NCBI GenBank assembly: GCA_963580285.1
Contig: OY757012.1
Location: forward strand, 170,707,994-170,771,993
DNA from: Lucinisca nassula
Taxonomy: Eukaryota > Mollusca > Bivalvia > Lucinida > Lucinidae
Length of the DNA stretch: 64,000 nucleotides
Direction: 5' to 3'
In this document: positions 1 through 13,900 of the stretch, one piece after another
Numbering within the stretch: position 1 is the first letter of the stretch
How the letters are laid out: every line of letters begins with the position of its first letter
The notes under the pieces: model-generated
Database searches by the model: none
Seen by the model: the letters and a program-made list of their open reading frames with translations, nothing else
Told to the model about the DNA's origin: nothing
Position numbers and translations under genes: made by a program

Positions 1-158
1 ATGCTTATAAACCCTATTGGGCGACAGGACTTGAGATGTCATTTCATCTCATTGTCGGGTAAAAGTCCCACAAAATTGGAAGCAACGTCTCCAAAATGAT
101 CTTTACAGTGTTGACGGGGACGTTAAACCTCAAATCAAACAAAAACAAATCTCCTAAA
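1..158 (+). repeat. SINE-R, 3' half
   Basis: The window opens inside this family. The stretch after the ATTGGGCGACAGG motif, the GTTGACGGGGACGTTAAAC motif and the CAAAC-rich tail match more than a dozen other copies here. Confidence 0.8.
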
Positions 159-643
159 CAAGTTTTATTTTTTTTTCCCACTTTGAACAGTATTGTGCAA
201 CATGTAATTGCAACCTACCCAAAAATTATTTGACCAATGTCTTCGTTATATTTTTGTGAGTAATTTTTGTTGCACCTGCTTGCTGCAAGGTTCAACATAG
301 GCATCTGATTTTTCCCTCCTTCCATCCGTCTTTCAGTTTGTCCGTTTATCAGTCTGTTAATTGTTAAGTCTCTGATATAAGTTTTTATTAAAATTGACTA
401 CAAAGCTGATCATCGATCAAACCTTGCATGAAACATCACCTTTTGTCACTGTTCAATATGTGCTCAAATTAAATGCCTACACGAAACCTTGCATAGCGCA
501 ACTCATATTAAATGCCTACACGAAACCTTGCATAGCGCAACTCAAAAATGTACTGATGTGACAGATATGTTTACCTGGTGACCATGACCTATATTTTTGG
601 TCCAGTGACTGACTCATTAACTGCTTAGATCTAATCGTCTTAT
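159..643. repeat. Degenerate repeat with a 39-bp tandem duplication
   Basis: No gene seen. Phrases such as repeated TCCGT/CTGT after position 320 and CATGACCTATATTTTTGG near 585 recall HINE core repeats. A 39 bp unit is duplicated in tandem at about 471-548 with essentially no difference, so that duplication is recent. Confidence 0.5.
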
Positions 644-871
644 TTAACCCTTTTGTACCAAATGGAATCTTCCTCCTTATATAAAGCAGGAGTCCATTTC
701 AAATTTTGGGGATGTCAGGATGGGTTGTATTCAAATTTTTTTTAGAAACTGGCTGAACATTTTGCAAACAGTGTACGCCCTGATCAGACATTGCATTCTG
801 CTGTGCCTGATCTTGGTCTGCACTGTTTACCAGGGTACCCGTTTTGGGGTTATTGGTACAAAAAGGGTTAA
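644..871. mobile_element. 228-bp MITE with TTAACCC terminal inverted repeats
   Basis: The left end TTAACCCTTTTGTACCAA (644-661) is the inverse of the right end TTGGTACAAAAAGGGTTAA (853-871). Inside is a second inverted pair built on GCAAACAGTGTACGCC...CTGATCAGAC, shared with other hairpin copies at 9.6, 10.2, 10.5, 15.9, 40.1 and 48.1 kb. There is no coding capacity; the short ORFs on both strands here are by-products of the palindrome. Confidence 0.75.
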
Positions 872-1090
872 TAACTATGTTATGATTGTGGCTCAAATTT
901 TTGGGGCCCTCAGCAGGTGCGATTCTGCCTTCTGCGGAATTTTTGTTTTTGTTTACACAGGACCAAAGATTGTTCAGTTTTAGCTTGTTGAACAGGTTGA
1001 AAAATTCTGGTAATGTCCATCTGTCATTTTCTACCTTTCCTATAAAAAAAATATGACTATTATTAAGATATTGATCTGCTTCGCATTCAG

Positions 1091-1231
1091 ATTTCTGGTA
1101 ATGATTCTACCTGGCGTAGAAAAACAACCTCGAAGAGACTGAAGGAAAATTTTGATCCTCAAAACACCAGGCAGACTTACCAGATACTGGTCCTGATTGA
1201 TGATCAACATAGTGACCATTTGCAAGGAGAG
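1091..1231 (+). CDS. Exon 1 (visible): start of CARF-like N-terminal region
   Basis: Encodes residues 1-47 in phase 0 on both sides. The acceptor is CTTCGCATTCAG and the donor GAG|gtatgg. The protein is basic at first (TWRRKTTSKRLKENFDP) and then strand-like (TYQILVLIDDQHSDHLQGE). The splice acceptor shows at least one exon lies upstream of it; none is evident in 1-1090. No domain can be named from this exon alone. Its phase and lack of stops fit exon 2 directly. Confidence 0.78.
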
Positions 1232-1944
1232 GTATGGTTAAAGACTTGCTTTTTAGCTCACCTGGGCCAAAGGCTCCAGAGGGGAGCTTTTAGTATAGTG
1301 GGTCGTCTGTCCGTCAGTCCACACCCTTGACCCCATTGGTTTCATTGGGCGGCAGGGTTTGAGATGTCATTTCATCTGGATGTTGAGTAAAAGTCCCACA
1401 AAATTAGAAGCAACATCTCCAAAATGACCTTTACAGTGTTGACGGGGATGTTAAACTACAAATCAAACAAACAAAACTATTGTTTTTTAGCTCACCAGAG
1501 CCGAAAGCTCTTGGGGAGTTTATAGGATGGGCAATTGTCCGTCGTCGTATAACGTGTCTGGCGTCAACACTTTTAAACAACTTCTCTGAAGCCACTGGGC
1601 TGATTCGGCCGAAATTTCATCTGTAGCATCCTTGGGCTGGGGGATTGAAAGTTTGTGTTTTGTTTATGAAAATCAGCTATTAAGTTTGGTTGCTATGGCA
1701 ACTTAGAGTTTCCATCGACTTATAATGGGGAAAATTGAAAAGTGACATTTACTGCCAAATCATTGCAGATATTTTGACAAAACTTTTATAGAAATGTTTC
1801 TTGCGTAAACTTCTCTCAGCCATATGCTTTTATGTCGACCTGAGGGTTGATTGCACAATTTCTCATAAACAATTTGATTAAAAGCATTCAAACTTGGTAT
1901 TATATTTCGGTGACCTTGACTTTTTTTTTTTCAAGGTCACAGCC

Positions 1945-1975
<31 letters not shown>

Positions 1976-4900
1976 AAAAAAGAAAAAAAAAGTCAATTTT
2001 GGGCCAAAACTGGCGAAGGATAACCCTTTATACAACTTATTTAACGTCACTGCAGCTGGTTTCTCTGAATGTGGCGGCCGTAAAAAGTCTCCCTGTCCTA
2101 CATCATAGTGTAGTTTACATTTTCTTGTCCTTTTGGGATCATTGATTCCATTGTTGAATTTTGAAAATATTTTAGGGATACTGATGAAGCCCAATTGGCC
2201 AAAACTAGCTAGTGTGACCCAGAAAGCATGTACACTCCATATTTTCCATTTCTGTTGTGTATTCCTTGCTTCCAAAGGATAACCCTTTCTGCAACGTATC
2301 GTTTGCACACTAAGGCCAAGTTCTCCCGAAACCTGTTCTTTTAGGGCCAATAATGGCTTATCTGTAACCTATATCATTTAAGAATTTATGAATGTTGGTC
2401 AAAATCGCTGCAATATTTAATTGCAGTATACCAAATTTGTCTGGTGATCTGAGCTTTTTAATGACTGTTTTTTTAAGGTCATAGGCTCCCACAAAAAACT
2501 GTCAGCGTTTGACCAAAAATGGCTGGTTTGCAGCTTACATTCTGTTGACATTAATCTAGTTATCAAAGTCAAATGGGTGTTTAAGATACATTTATGGTGA
2601 GGGGACATTGTTTTCCTCTGAAAACATTTTTATTCATACCAGCATTCAGGGTAAGTCTGCAGAAAATATGAAATGTTACATACCCTGTAAACAATATAAA
2701 AAGTAGAAGTAGAACAAAGATCAGGAAACGATACAATTAACTTAGTCCACCCACCAAAGACACCAAAGGGAAAGAAACACAAACATTAAGCGACCAGACA
2801 ATAATGGAAACCTCAACAAAGGAAGGCTATAAGGACAGTTACTTTCCCACAAAATGGCCATATGGCCATCCAAAATAAAAAGACACAAGCGATACACACA
2901 GTAAGTAACAAACAATAACATAAATAAATCGCCACAGAAGAACCGCCTTGGAAAGATTTCCACTGGGGGGCTTAAATCGATTTTACGTGGCGACAATACC
3001 CGCCCTTACTTCTGTTGCGATTTAGACAAATAATTTGTTCAGTCCGCTTGAAGGCCTCCTAACTCATCAGTGCAACATCTCCGTGAACACAAATAATCCA
3101 AGAACCACAGAGGTGAGACAACGGCGAGGACTCGACAGCAAGAAACCACAAAAATGCTGGAGCAAAAGAAAACCAAGACTGAGATGGGCCCGACAAGAGA
3201 CAGTGCATCAGGCACCAACCAACATTACCTTGAATTAGATCTCTCTAACTCTCAGTAAGCCTTTTATGTTGGAACGGTCATAGAATCAGAGGCCTGACCC
3301 ACCGGCGTGCAATTAAAGAGGGAAGCAAAGTTGCCAACTGTGATTGGGTTAACTACCATGCATGCAGTCTGTCATATAACATCCGTGTTGTACCCAATTT
3401 TTTTATATCGAAGAATGATTTTACGAAATTGGGTGCTGAAGTCATTGCGGTTATATATTTTTCTGAATTTATATACTAAGTCACCATAAAATTTGGGTTA
3501 CGATAGACCTTGTTGCAGAAGAGATTTAAGTCCAATATTGAATTTTGAAATTTAATCAGAAAGGCATCTATAAGACAGAAACGGGTAATATTTGTATGTC
3601 ATACAAATAACATGCACAGCATGTGACAGCAGTTACATGATAGTCCTTTAATTCATCAGTGAAAAGCATTCCCGTTTGGCCAGCAAGGAATGATGGTCAT
3701 GCTCATTGAGATGGCCAGCCGCTGTCCTTCCGTATATGTAGACTATATTCACTTTTTCCTGTGCGAGTATGCACAGTACTTTGATTACATTGATTTTCTC
3801 ACCTTATTTTATCGATAAAAGTTTATTTTTCAACATCCTCCACATTGTTAACCGCCAAAACATCAGCATTTTTGAAAGAATTATTGTTTCTGACATAAAG
3901 TGGTGTGTAGTTTTCTCTGGTTAACAATGTGGACAACCATGCAATTTTCCTTTGAACACCACAGGGGTCTTCACTTTTTCCATAGGCGCTATGTTACACA
4001 TGACCAGTAGTGCATGTATTCAACTGGAAATTTTGTTACGAAAACGCATGCGGATGAAAAAGTAAATATTTGTCCAACAAACCAGAGATATTTGGTCACC
4101 TTATGAGTGTATTTTGATCAGTTTTTGTTGACTTCAAGAATTAGCTCTTTCAGTAGGCAGTTTGCAATAGAAAACTGTAACCCATCCTTTCTACAGCTTT
4201 CAGACTATGGTCAACCATTAGACAAGAGAATTGTATCAAAGATACATGAACTTGTAGAAGCAGGCTGCCATACAGTTCAGCAGATACAGAAGGATGTTCA
4301 GATGTATGTTAAGTCGGACCTTGCCATACCAGAAGAAGCCTCAAAAAACAGAAGGTTCTGTCCAAGGCCACAAGACATCAGAAATCATCTGTGCAATACC
4401 TTGCACTCACTATCGTAAGTTTCATCCACTCACAAATCAAGCCCCCACCCAACTGCATTATGCTTTCATGCAGAACTGAAACTGAATGCACATTAGTACT
4501 GGTAAACCTATTACAGGTTCTAAGCCTGCCCAGTCGGACCTTCCATGCATATAAACCAATGGTTCAAGTGGACGACCGGGCTCAAGGTGTCATTAGCTCA
4601 CCTGGGACGTATTGTGATCAGTGAATGTCCGTGGTATGTCATGCCTCGTCAACAGTTTTATTGAAATGCAAACCCCTCCTAAACCCTTGGGCCATTCCGC
4701 TATGACAAAGAAGATGGCCACCAGAGCTAAAAATAGAAAAAATCTTTAAACAACTCCTGTACCCTTGGGCCAATTTCATTCAAACTTCATAGGAATAATG
4801 CTTAGAAGACCTACTGAAATGGCTAAAACCATCTTGTTCGGCTGAACAAAATGGCTGCCAGAGCTAAAAATAGAAAAACATGAATTTTCTTCAAACACGA

Positions 4901-7900
4901 ACTTCGCCTAATCCCTTGGGCCAATCGGATTCAAACTTCACAGGAATGTTGCCTTGGTGACTCCCTACCACAATAGCTAAAATCGTTTCGCTCTGACAAA
5001 CAAGATGGCCACCGGAACCAAAACTAGAATATACTAAGACCTTGACACTCAGGTGAGTGAATCAGGGCCATTTCAGTGTCGGGTAAGTCTCAAAACAGCC
5101 CAAGTTCAAAATTGACCACGAGAGCTAAAAAATAGAAAAAATCTTCAAACGACAACGTCTCCTGTACCCTTCATTCAATTCATTCAAACTTTGTTGGAAT
5201 GTAGATGAAATAGCTACCAAAACTGCTCAAGTCGTTCCAGTCTGACGAGCAAGATGGCCGCCAAAGCCAAAAATAGAATTTACTAGAGACAGTGACACTC
5301 AGGGGAGTGAATCAGGGCCCTCTCAGTGAAGGGTAAGTCCCACAGCAGCCCAACAGTGTCTCCAAAATGGCTTTAGAAATCTAACAAAACCACTCACAAT
5401 TCATAAACTGAAATTTGACTTTTATATTATTCTCAATTTTGAATTTTAGGTTTTGCGATTCATATTAGTAGAAAACTGGTTTATCATATCAGGTGAGATC
5501 AGTTGATCAGTGATTAAGTAGTTTCTGAGGACTTTAAAACATATTAGGCATTTCATCTTATTTTAACATTTCATTCCTTGAGTCAATGTCTTTTTTTAAT
5601 TATAATGGATTTCCACAGCTTTGTATATGATTTGTAAAATAACTAGCAAGAAACAAAACAGAGTACTGACTGTGACTACTGACAGGTAAACCCCATTGCA
5701 TGTCAACTAACATGATATCTGCATTTGGGTTTTATTTAAAGTGTTATGGATAGGTTGTTATGTATAAGCAGTTCATAGACATTTACAGAAGCACCCCCTT
5801 TAAACAGTCGGTGAAAAAACCTAGTCAGTCCAAGTCATCCACCAGACTGACCTGTCAAACATGACTGCAGCTGTTTACTAGGTGATATCAAAATGTTTAC
5901 TTGACACTTTCAGATGCAGTGAAGATGATCAGACTCGAGTGAAGGCTTTGGTAGATTCTTGGAAGTTGAAGAATCCACAGGACAAATTCTTTTTCCGGCC
6001 TGCGTAAGTTTAAAAAAATAATTGTTTTAACAAGTGCCATACATTGTGGTATCTTCGTCACCAGTATTTAAAACCATATATTTTTTAAAGTTACATATAA
6101 GCAAGTCCGGGATAAAAGCTTGAAAGAGTTTGAAAACCGGTGAGGTCAGCCTATTTTTCATAGTTACATTCTACTTGATTGCAGAAAATGCTTACCATGT
6201 CATCACCCTGTCCTCGCATAAATCCTTCATTAGAGGTTGGCACTTCCTGAAACTTTGAATCTGTTAGCTCAGGTGAGCGATATAGGACAATCTTGGTCTT
6301 CTTGTTTTATTGAAGTATTTATTTACTATATCTCTGTCACCAGAATCCCCACCCATAGGGGCTTGAAGAAATATATGGGCTGCATGATGCTTCCACTCAG
6401 AGCTGAATCTGGCCCGCACACTAGTACTGGTAAACCGCTTAGAGGATCTAGCCTGCCCAGGAACCGCGGTGCGAGGCGGACCGTCCATGCTAATAAACCC
6501 TATTGGTTTCATTGGGCGACAGGTCTTGAGATGTCATTTCATCTCATTGTCGGGTAAAAGTCCCATAAAATTGGAAGCAACGTCTCCAAAATGACCTTTA
6601 CAGTGTTGACTGGGACATTAAACATCAAATCAAACAAAATCTGTCACCAGAAACCGACAACTGCCCTTTCTGAATCATTGGGAAGTAGAGGATGATGTGT
6701 GCTTGTAACTGTCTATATGTAGGTCTGTTTACATCCTTTCATCATCCAGTAGTTACATATATCCTTGGTCACCCTGCCCATCAGGGCTTAAAGACATAGA
6801 TGGGCTGCATGATGGCTTCACACAGAGCTGAATCTGACCCCACACGAGTACTGGTAAACTGCTTACAGGATCTAAGCCTGCCCAGGTAAAGCGGTGCGAG
6901 TTGGTCCATCCATGCTTATAAACCCTATTGGTTTCATCTGGTGACAGGGCTTGAGAAGTCATCTCATCTCAATGGAAGCAATGTCTCTAAAATGTCATAT
7001 ACATTGTTGGCGGTGACGTAAAACCTCAAATAAAACAAACAAACCAAACAATATATCCTTGGGGCCCATTTGATCAACAAACTTCATTTTTGCATTTTTA
7101 GCTCACCTGAGCATGAAGTGTTCAAGGTGAGCTATTGTGATCGTTTTGAGTCCGTCTTCCGCACGTCTGTCCCTCAACAATTTCTTTAAATGACATCTCC
7201 TCCCAGGCAAATGGCAGGATTTCAAAATCATTTCACAGAAATGTTCCTCTGTGACCTGTACCAAAATTTCTAAAACGGTTCTGCTCCGCTGCACAAAATG
7301 TCTGCCAGAGCTAAAAATAGAAAAACCTTTAAACGACATCTCCTAGGCCAATGTCCCTATTTCAAAATAATTTCACAGAAATGTTCCTTGGGTGACCCTC
7401 TACCAAAATTGCTAAAATGGTTCCGCTTTGCTGAAGAAAATGGCCACCACATCTAAAAATAGAAAAACCTTAAAACGATTTCTCCTCCTAAACCAATGGT
7501 CTGATTTCAAAATCATTTCACAGAAATGTTCCTCGGGTGACCCTCTACCAAAATTGCTAAAATGGTTCTGCATGGCTGAACAAAATGGCCACCAGAGCTA
7601 AAACTAGAAAAACCTTTAAATGACATCTCCTCCTAGGCCAATGGCCCAATTTCAAAATAATTTGAATGAGAGGGTCCTTGTCTGACCATCTAACAAAATT
7701 GCTAAAACGTTTTCGTTTTGCTGAACAAAATGGCCGCCAGAGCTCAAACTAGAAAAACTTTTAAACGACATCTCCTCCAAGACCAATGTCCCGATTTCAA
7801 AATAATTTCACAGAAATGTTCCTTGGGTGACCCTCTACCAAAATTGCTAAAATGTTTTTGCTCTGCTGGACAAAATGGCCACCAGATATAAAAATAGAAG

Positions 7901-10900
7901 AACCTTTAAACGATATCTGCTCCTAAGCCAATGGCCCGATTTCAGAATCATTTTACAGAAATGTTCCTCGGGTGACCCTCTACCAAAATTGCTAAAATGG
8001 TTCTACTCCGCTGAACAAAATGGCCACCAGAGCTAAAAATAGAAAAACCTTTAAAAGACATCTCCTCCTAGGCCAATGGCCTGATTTCGAAATAATTTCA
8101 CAGAGACAGTCCTTGGCTGAGCCTCTACCAAAATTGCTAAAACAGTTCTGCTTTTGCAGAAATGTCCCTAGGGTGATCCTTATCCAAACTTGCGAAAATG
8201 GTTTTATTCCAATGAACAAAATGGCCACCAGAGTTAAAAATAGAAAAGACCTTTAGATGACAGCTTCTCCTAGGCCAGTGGCTAGATTTCTAAATAATTT
8301 TACTGAAATGTTCCTTGGGTGACCTTTTACTAAAGCTGCTAAAATGGTTTTCCTTGCTGAACACAATGGGTGTTGGATATTATTATTTTAGGTCTAGCCT
8401 GCCCAGGCAAGGTGGTGCAATTTGGACCATCTATGCACATGAACTATATTGGTTTCATTGGGTGGCAGGGCTTGAGATGTCTTCTCAATGTTGGGTAAAA
8501 TTCCAACAAAATTGGATACAACATCTTCAAAATGACCTAAATAGTGTTGACTGGGATGTTAAATCTCAATTTAAACAAAAAGGGCATAAGAGGACCAGTC
8601 TGATCTGGAGCCACAGTTTGCAATAATGACTTTAAAGTAACCAGCCAATACAAAGCAGAAGATAATTCTGAAGGGTTAAACAGAAACATCTTAATCACTC
8701 TCTGAAATTGTACATTTATATAAAAACAAGGTTTTAGACCTGTCAAAATATCAACAGGCAGTTGAAGATAGACTATTCTACATAGCTCTGTCACTGCTTG
8801 CATAATATGGTATGAATCTGGAACTCAAAACAAATTGTGAAGTGACTAATATTGTTATGCCAGAAGGTATACATATTAAATTGTGCAGTGACTCTGGCTC
8901 TCATTGTATAATAGAAGTCACTTAGAGGTTAGGACCCAGGTGTTTGACCTAGTTTTAAACAGAGCTGCAAACTACTAGGCTGTTGAAAATAATATAGGTG
9001 GCTTAAGGATCTGCGCTGCAGTATACAGAATCAGCACCGAAAACTGTTTATTTTGGATGGAGTGATGTAGATAAGGTGGGTATATGTTGATAGTTAAAGG
9101 ATAATTTTTCTTATCAATAAAACATATGTTGTGGGTATTTATTAGAACCACCTTGCTCTTAATGAATATATACACACCATACATTTTTATCATAAAATAA
9201 CGGAGACTTTAGCTAATGTACCACTAATTACCCACCATATCTACAGCTCTATGAACTAAAGATTTGACTGATTGATTGTTTTGGGTTTAATGACACGTCA
9301 ACCCTTGTGGGTCATTTTGTGTCCTCTCAGAGAAAAGAGTTAGGAGAGATAGTATAGGATATGAAAGTGAGGGACAGAAGAGAAGAGGCAAATGAATGGA
9401 AGGAAGTGTATATAGAAACAGAAGAAATAACATTTCCCCCTCTACCCATACTTGCAGCAAGGACAGTAGGCCTTGTCCACCTGTTAGCCAATATCAGTTG
9501 AACACAACAGTGATGCAAGATACACTTATAGAGATTTAATTACAGTATTAATAAATGAATTCTGAGCCAAGGCACAGAAAAGAATCAAGCTGGCATAGTG
9601 TTGACATGGATGTAAAGCTCAACACAAACAAACAAATTAACCCTTGCCCTGCTGAGTCGGGATGTGCCTTATCTTTCAACAATGTAGATTCTGATCAGAT
9701 GGCTTCTTGGCTTCTAAAGAAGCCATCTGATCAAGATTTACACTTACATTCATTTTGTGAATTTATAGGAATAAATTACATCATTTTAACCCAGTTTGTG
9801 CCGAAGACTTACAATGGGATACTCGCAACCCGGGATTGGCAAACAGTGAAGGCCCAGATCAGATGCTGCAAACTGAAGGTCCTGATCCTCATAATGAGAC
9901 ATCTTAACAGGATATATTGCTTGCCATCCTGTTGACAATTTTTATATTGCATCTTATTTAATAAAATCATGCTAGAGTGGACGTGCCTAAATTCAGTGAA
10001 GAAAGAGTGCACCCCAGCAATACTGGCGCGAAAGGGTTAAGGAGTAAATAAATCAAAGCGCTGACAACCCTGTTAGAATGTCTGTGGATGTAGGCAGGGA
10101 AAAAGATCATAAAAAGGATTTTATACTATTTAATTTAAACCTTAAAAGTCCTATATTGTAAGCAAACAGCGAAGACCCTGATCAGATGCCAGAAACTTTG
10201 GCATCTGATCTCGGTCTACCCGGTTTGCCAAACCCAACACATTATTCCAGTCCAAATTTGGCATACCTATCTTGCATGTGCGCAACAATCTGACCACACA
10301 GCAATACACATAATGCAGCTATTTTTAAATCTATTGTATATTTACTAACTGTAAATCCTCTTCAGTGCTAAAGTCCATGTGACTATCACTGATTTGACAA
10401 CGTTATTCATAGAAAATAGCCATTTTATTTGCGATAAAAAGAGCATTGCATAAGAGGGTTATCTACATAGAGAATCTAGTGGAATCAAGTGTTGAGTTTG
10501 ACAAAACAGTGTAGACCTAGAACAGATGCCACAGAATATGGCCTCTGTCTGATCAAGTCTACTTTGTTACTTACAGTACAGGAAATTTTGAGTCAGATGC
10601 TGCAGAATGTGGCGTCCAATCGGAATTTACACATTTTGCTTACAGTACAGAAATGTACAAGTAACAAACCAAATGTAAACAGTCTATACCGCAATTCAGG
10701 ATCATTTTCCTAGCCTACATTCGGACACAATTGGCCCACCAGTGCTGTCAGTGCTTTGAAATGTGCTATTGTTTCCCAAAATAAAACTGACTTCATAACG
10801 AACTTAAGTGTTTATGCTCGAAAATCTAATGTCATTATTTCCAAAAAACAAAACTTAACGTCATTTATATTCAAATACAAAATCTCCAGTGCAAACTAGC

Positions 10901-13900
10901 ACAATTTCATGTTGTCAGAAAATTAGTGTTAGAAGCTGCTATGGTGAAATGGTTAAACTACTTGCCTAATAAACCAAGTTTCATGGGTTCAGTTCCATGC
11001 TTCTGCACACTTAAGGCATTTTTGATGCCGAGAATCCACATCCTTTGAACACCGTGACTGAATTTAAGAAAAATTTTACAAAATCTCCACCTAAGTTCTT
11101 AAATGGTTCTGCTACATTGAACAAATAGCACATAGACAAAAATAAAAACATCATCAAAAGATAATACAACTTGACTTAGGTGAGCGAATTAGGTCCATCA
11201 TGGACCTCTTGTTGTTTAAAAATTGTTTTGTAAAAGAAAACAAATCCCTGGAAGTGAACTTCAATTCACTTCATTGAATCATCCTGAACATATCTTCTTT
11301 TTCAGTTCAGTAAATGAAAATGGAGAAAACTGTTTCCTATTTGTTCATCAAACCAAGCTACAGCAGCAACTTCTCCACCTGTATGGATCAGAAGTGGTTA
11401 TCCTCGACTCAACATACAAGACCACAAAATATGACATACCACTGTTTCTTCTATGTGTGCTTACAAATGTTGGATACCACATAGTAGGAATGTTTCTGAT
11501 AGGCCGGGAGACAACCATGCAAATCAAAGAGGCTTTGCAGGTCCTTTTGTCATGGAATACTTCTTGGACTCCAAAGTATTTCATGACAGACTTAGATCAG
11601 AGGGAAATAGTTGCCATAGAGGAAACATTCAGAGGTAATTTTATGCACGCTGAATCGAGATTTGGGGGCATATAGTTTTTATCCCCCGACTGAATAGGTT
11701 TCGGGGGATATAGCGATCAGCCTGGCATCCGTCTGTCCGTCCATCCGTAGATGCAACCTTGTGATGGCCATAACTCCTATACCCTTTGAGATTCATTGAT
11801 GGTTCTTGGCACAATTGTTCACAAGGCTAAGATGGCGTGTCATGCGCAAGAACCGGAACTCTGAATGCCATATTTTTTAGTTATCTCCCCTTTTAATAAA
11901 ATAGAATGACTACTTTGTGATGGCCATAACTCCGATACCTTTTGAGATATATTGATGGTACCTGGCACAGTTGTTCATGAGGCTGAGATGGTGTGTCATG
12001 CACAAGAACCACAACTCTGCATGCCACGGTTTTTTAGTTATCTCCCCTTCCAATAAAATAGAGTGACTGACTATCTTGTGATGGCCATAACTCCAATACC
12101 CTTTAAGATATATTGATGATACCTTGCACAGTTGTTCACAAGGCCGAGAAGGTGTGTCATACACAAGAACGACAACTCTGGGTGCCATGGTTTTTTAGTT
12201 ATCTCCCCTTCAAATAATACAGAATCACTACCTTGTGATGGCCACATCTCCAATACTCTTTGAGATATATTGATGGTACTTGGTACAGTTGTACACAAGG
12301 TTAAGCAGGTGTGGCATGTGCAAGAAACACAACTTTGGGTGCCCTGTTTTTTTAATTATCTCCCCTGACAATATAACCTTGTGATGGCCATAACTCCATT
12401 ACCCTTTGAGATATAGTGATGGTACTTGGCACAACTGTATACAAGGTTGAGACGGCGCTTCATGCTTATGAACCACAACTCTTGGTGCTATGATATTTGA
12501 GTTATCTCCCCTTCCAATATAACAGCATGACCACCTTGTGATCACCGTTCCTCCAATACCCTTTGAGACATAATGGTGGTAATGGTGGTACTTTATGCAG
12601 ATGTACATGAGGTTAAGCAAGTAGCTCATGCTGAAGAATAACAACTCTGGGTGCTCTGGTTTTTGAGTTATCTCCCCTGACAATATAACCTTGTGATGGC
12701 AATAACTCCAACACCCTTTGAGATATATTGAAAGAACTTTGGGCAATTGTATATAAGGTACAGAAGGGGTGTCATGTGCAAGAACCACAACTGTTGGTGC
12801 TGTGATATTTGAGTTATCTACCCTTCGACCAGCTTGTCATCACCATATCTCCTATACCCTTTGAGACAGATTGATGGTACTTTGTACAGAATTACATGAG
12901 CTTAAGCAGGCATGTCATGCGCAAGAACCACAATTCTGAGTGTCCTGGTTTTTTATTTATCTCCCCTGACAGTATAATCTTGTGATGGCCATAACTGCAA
13001 TACTTTTTTGATATATTGCTGGTTTAATTCTCATGCACTTTCTATTGGTTAACAATCTTCTGAAGGCCATATTGGCTTTTGGTCGGGGGATTTGCCATCT
13101 CTTCTGATGGCTAATTTTTGTCTGTCTGTCTGTTTGTCCGTTTGGCTGTCTACAAAAACCTTAACATTGGGCATAACTTTTGAGTGGTAATAGATAGAGC
13201 TTTCATATTTCACGTGTGTACGTTATCACAAAACCTTTCCAGTGGTACCATAATGTTTGATCTGGTGACCGTGACCTTTGACCTACTTTTTCAAAAAATT
13301 TTACATTGGCAACATTGGGCATAACTTGTGAATGGCGCTGTCTGGGGGAATCAGTGTTTCACAAACACATCTTGTTTGTTATTTTTTATTGAGTAACTAT
13401 TCAGTAACAAATAAGTACCCTACTGGGCTCCATAATTGGTTTATGATGACATGTGGAGCAGAGTGCTCTAACTCGAATATTTGGCACTCCCCAATGTGGG
13501 TAAAGCCTTACTCATGTGACTTGTCAATGTTGACAAACAAGTTCTTCAATAGTAGGATATATTTTTCCTCTGGTGCTTTACTGCCATGCGAAAATATGGT
13601 AACCCCTTTAAACAATTTTCTGGACTTATGGTCTTGAAACTTGGTATGTAGCGTTGGGTGACAGAGTACTAACCTTGTTACAGTGGTTAGTAAAAAATCA
13701 GTAGACCAAAAATCACCTAAGGCACTGAATTATTCTTTACTAACATCTCACACAAATTAAAGGTTGTTATTTACGGTGCTTGGGGTCTTATTATTAAACA
13801 TTTTATAGTTCTTGTCATAATAGTTTGATCTATGAGCAAGGCCGGACAAATATATTGCTGAGAATAAATCTGAGTGTGAGTGAATTTTCATTTTACGTTA

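Noticed and set aside
1937..2350. 137-codon minus-strand ORF ending in polyglycine
   Set aside because: It runs through satellite I and the poly-C tract; the glycine run is the homopolymer and no copy elsewhere keeps the frame.
3307..3489. Exon candidate upstream of exon 2
   Set aside because: No acceptor and donor in matching phase, and exon 1 joins exon 2 in frame without it.
7098..8390. CRISPR array
   Set aside because: Units are contiguous imperfect tandem repeats without unique spacers, in eukaryotic sequence.
9555..9935. 126-codon plus-strand ORF
   Set aside because: It spans a MITE and its hairpin; composition follows the palindrome.
11910..12788. Several overlapping minus-strand ORFs with a repeated peptide
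   Set aside because: The peptide period equals the ~150-bp core of HINE-E; frames open and close with unit length.
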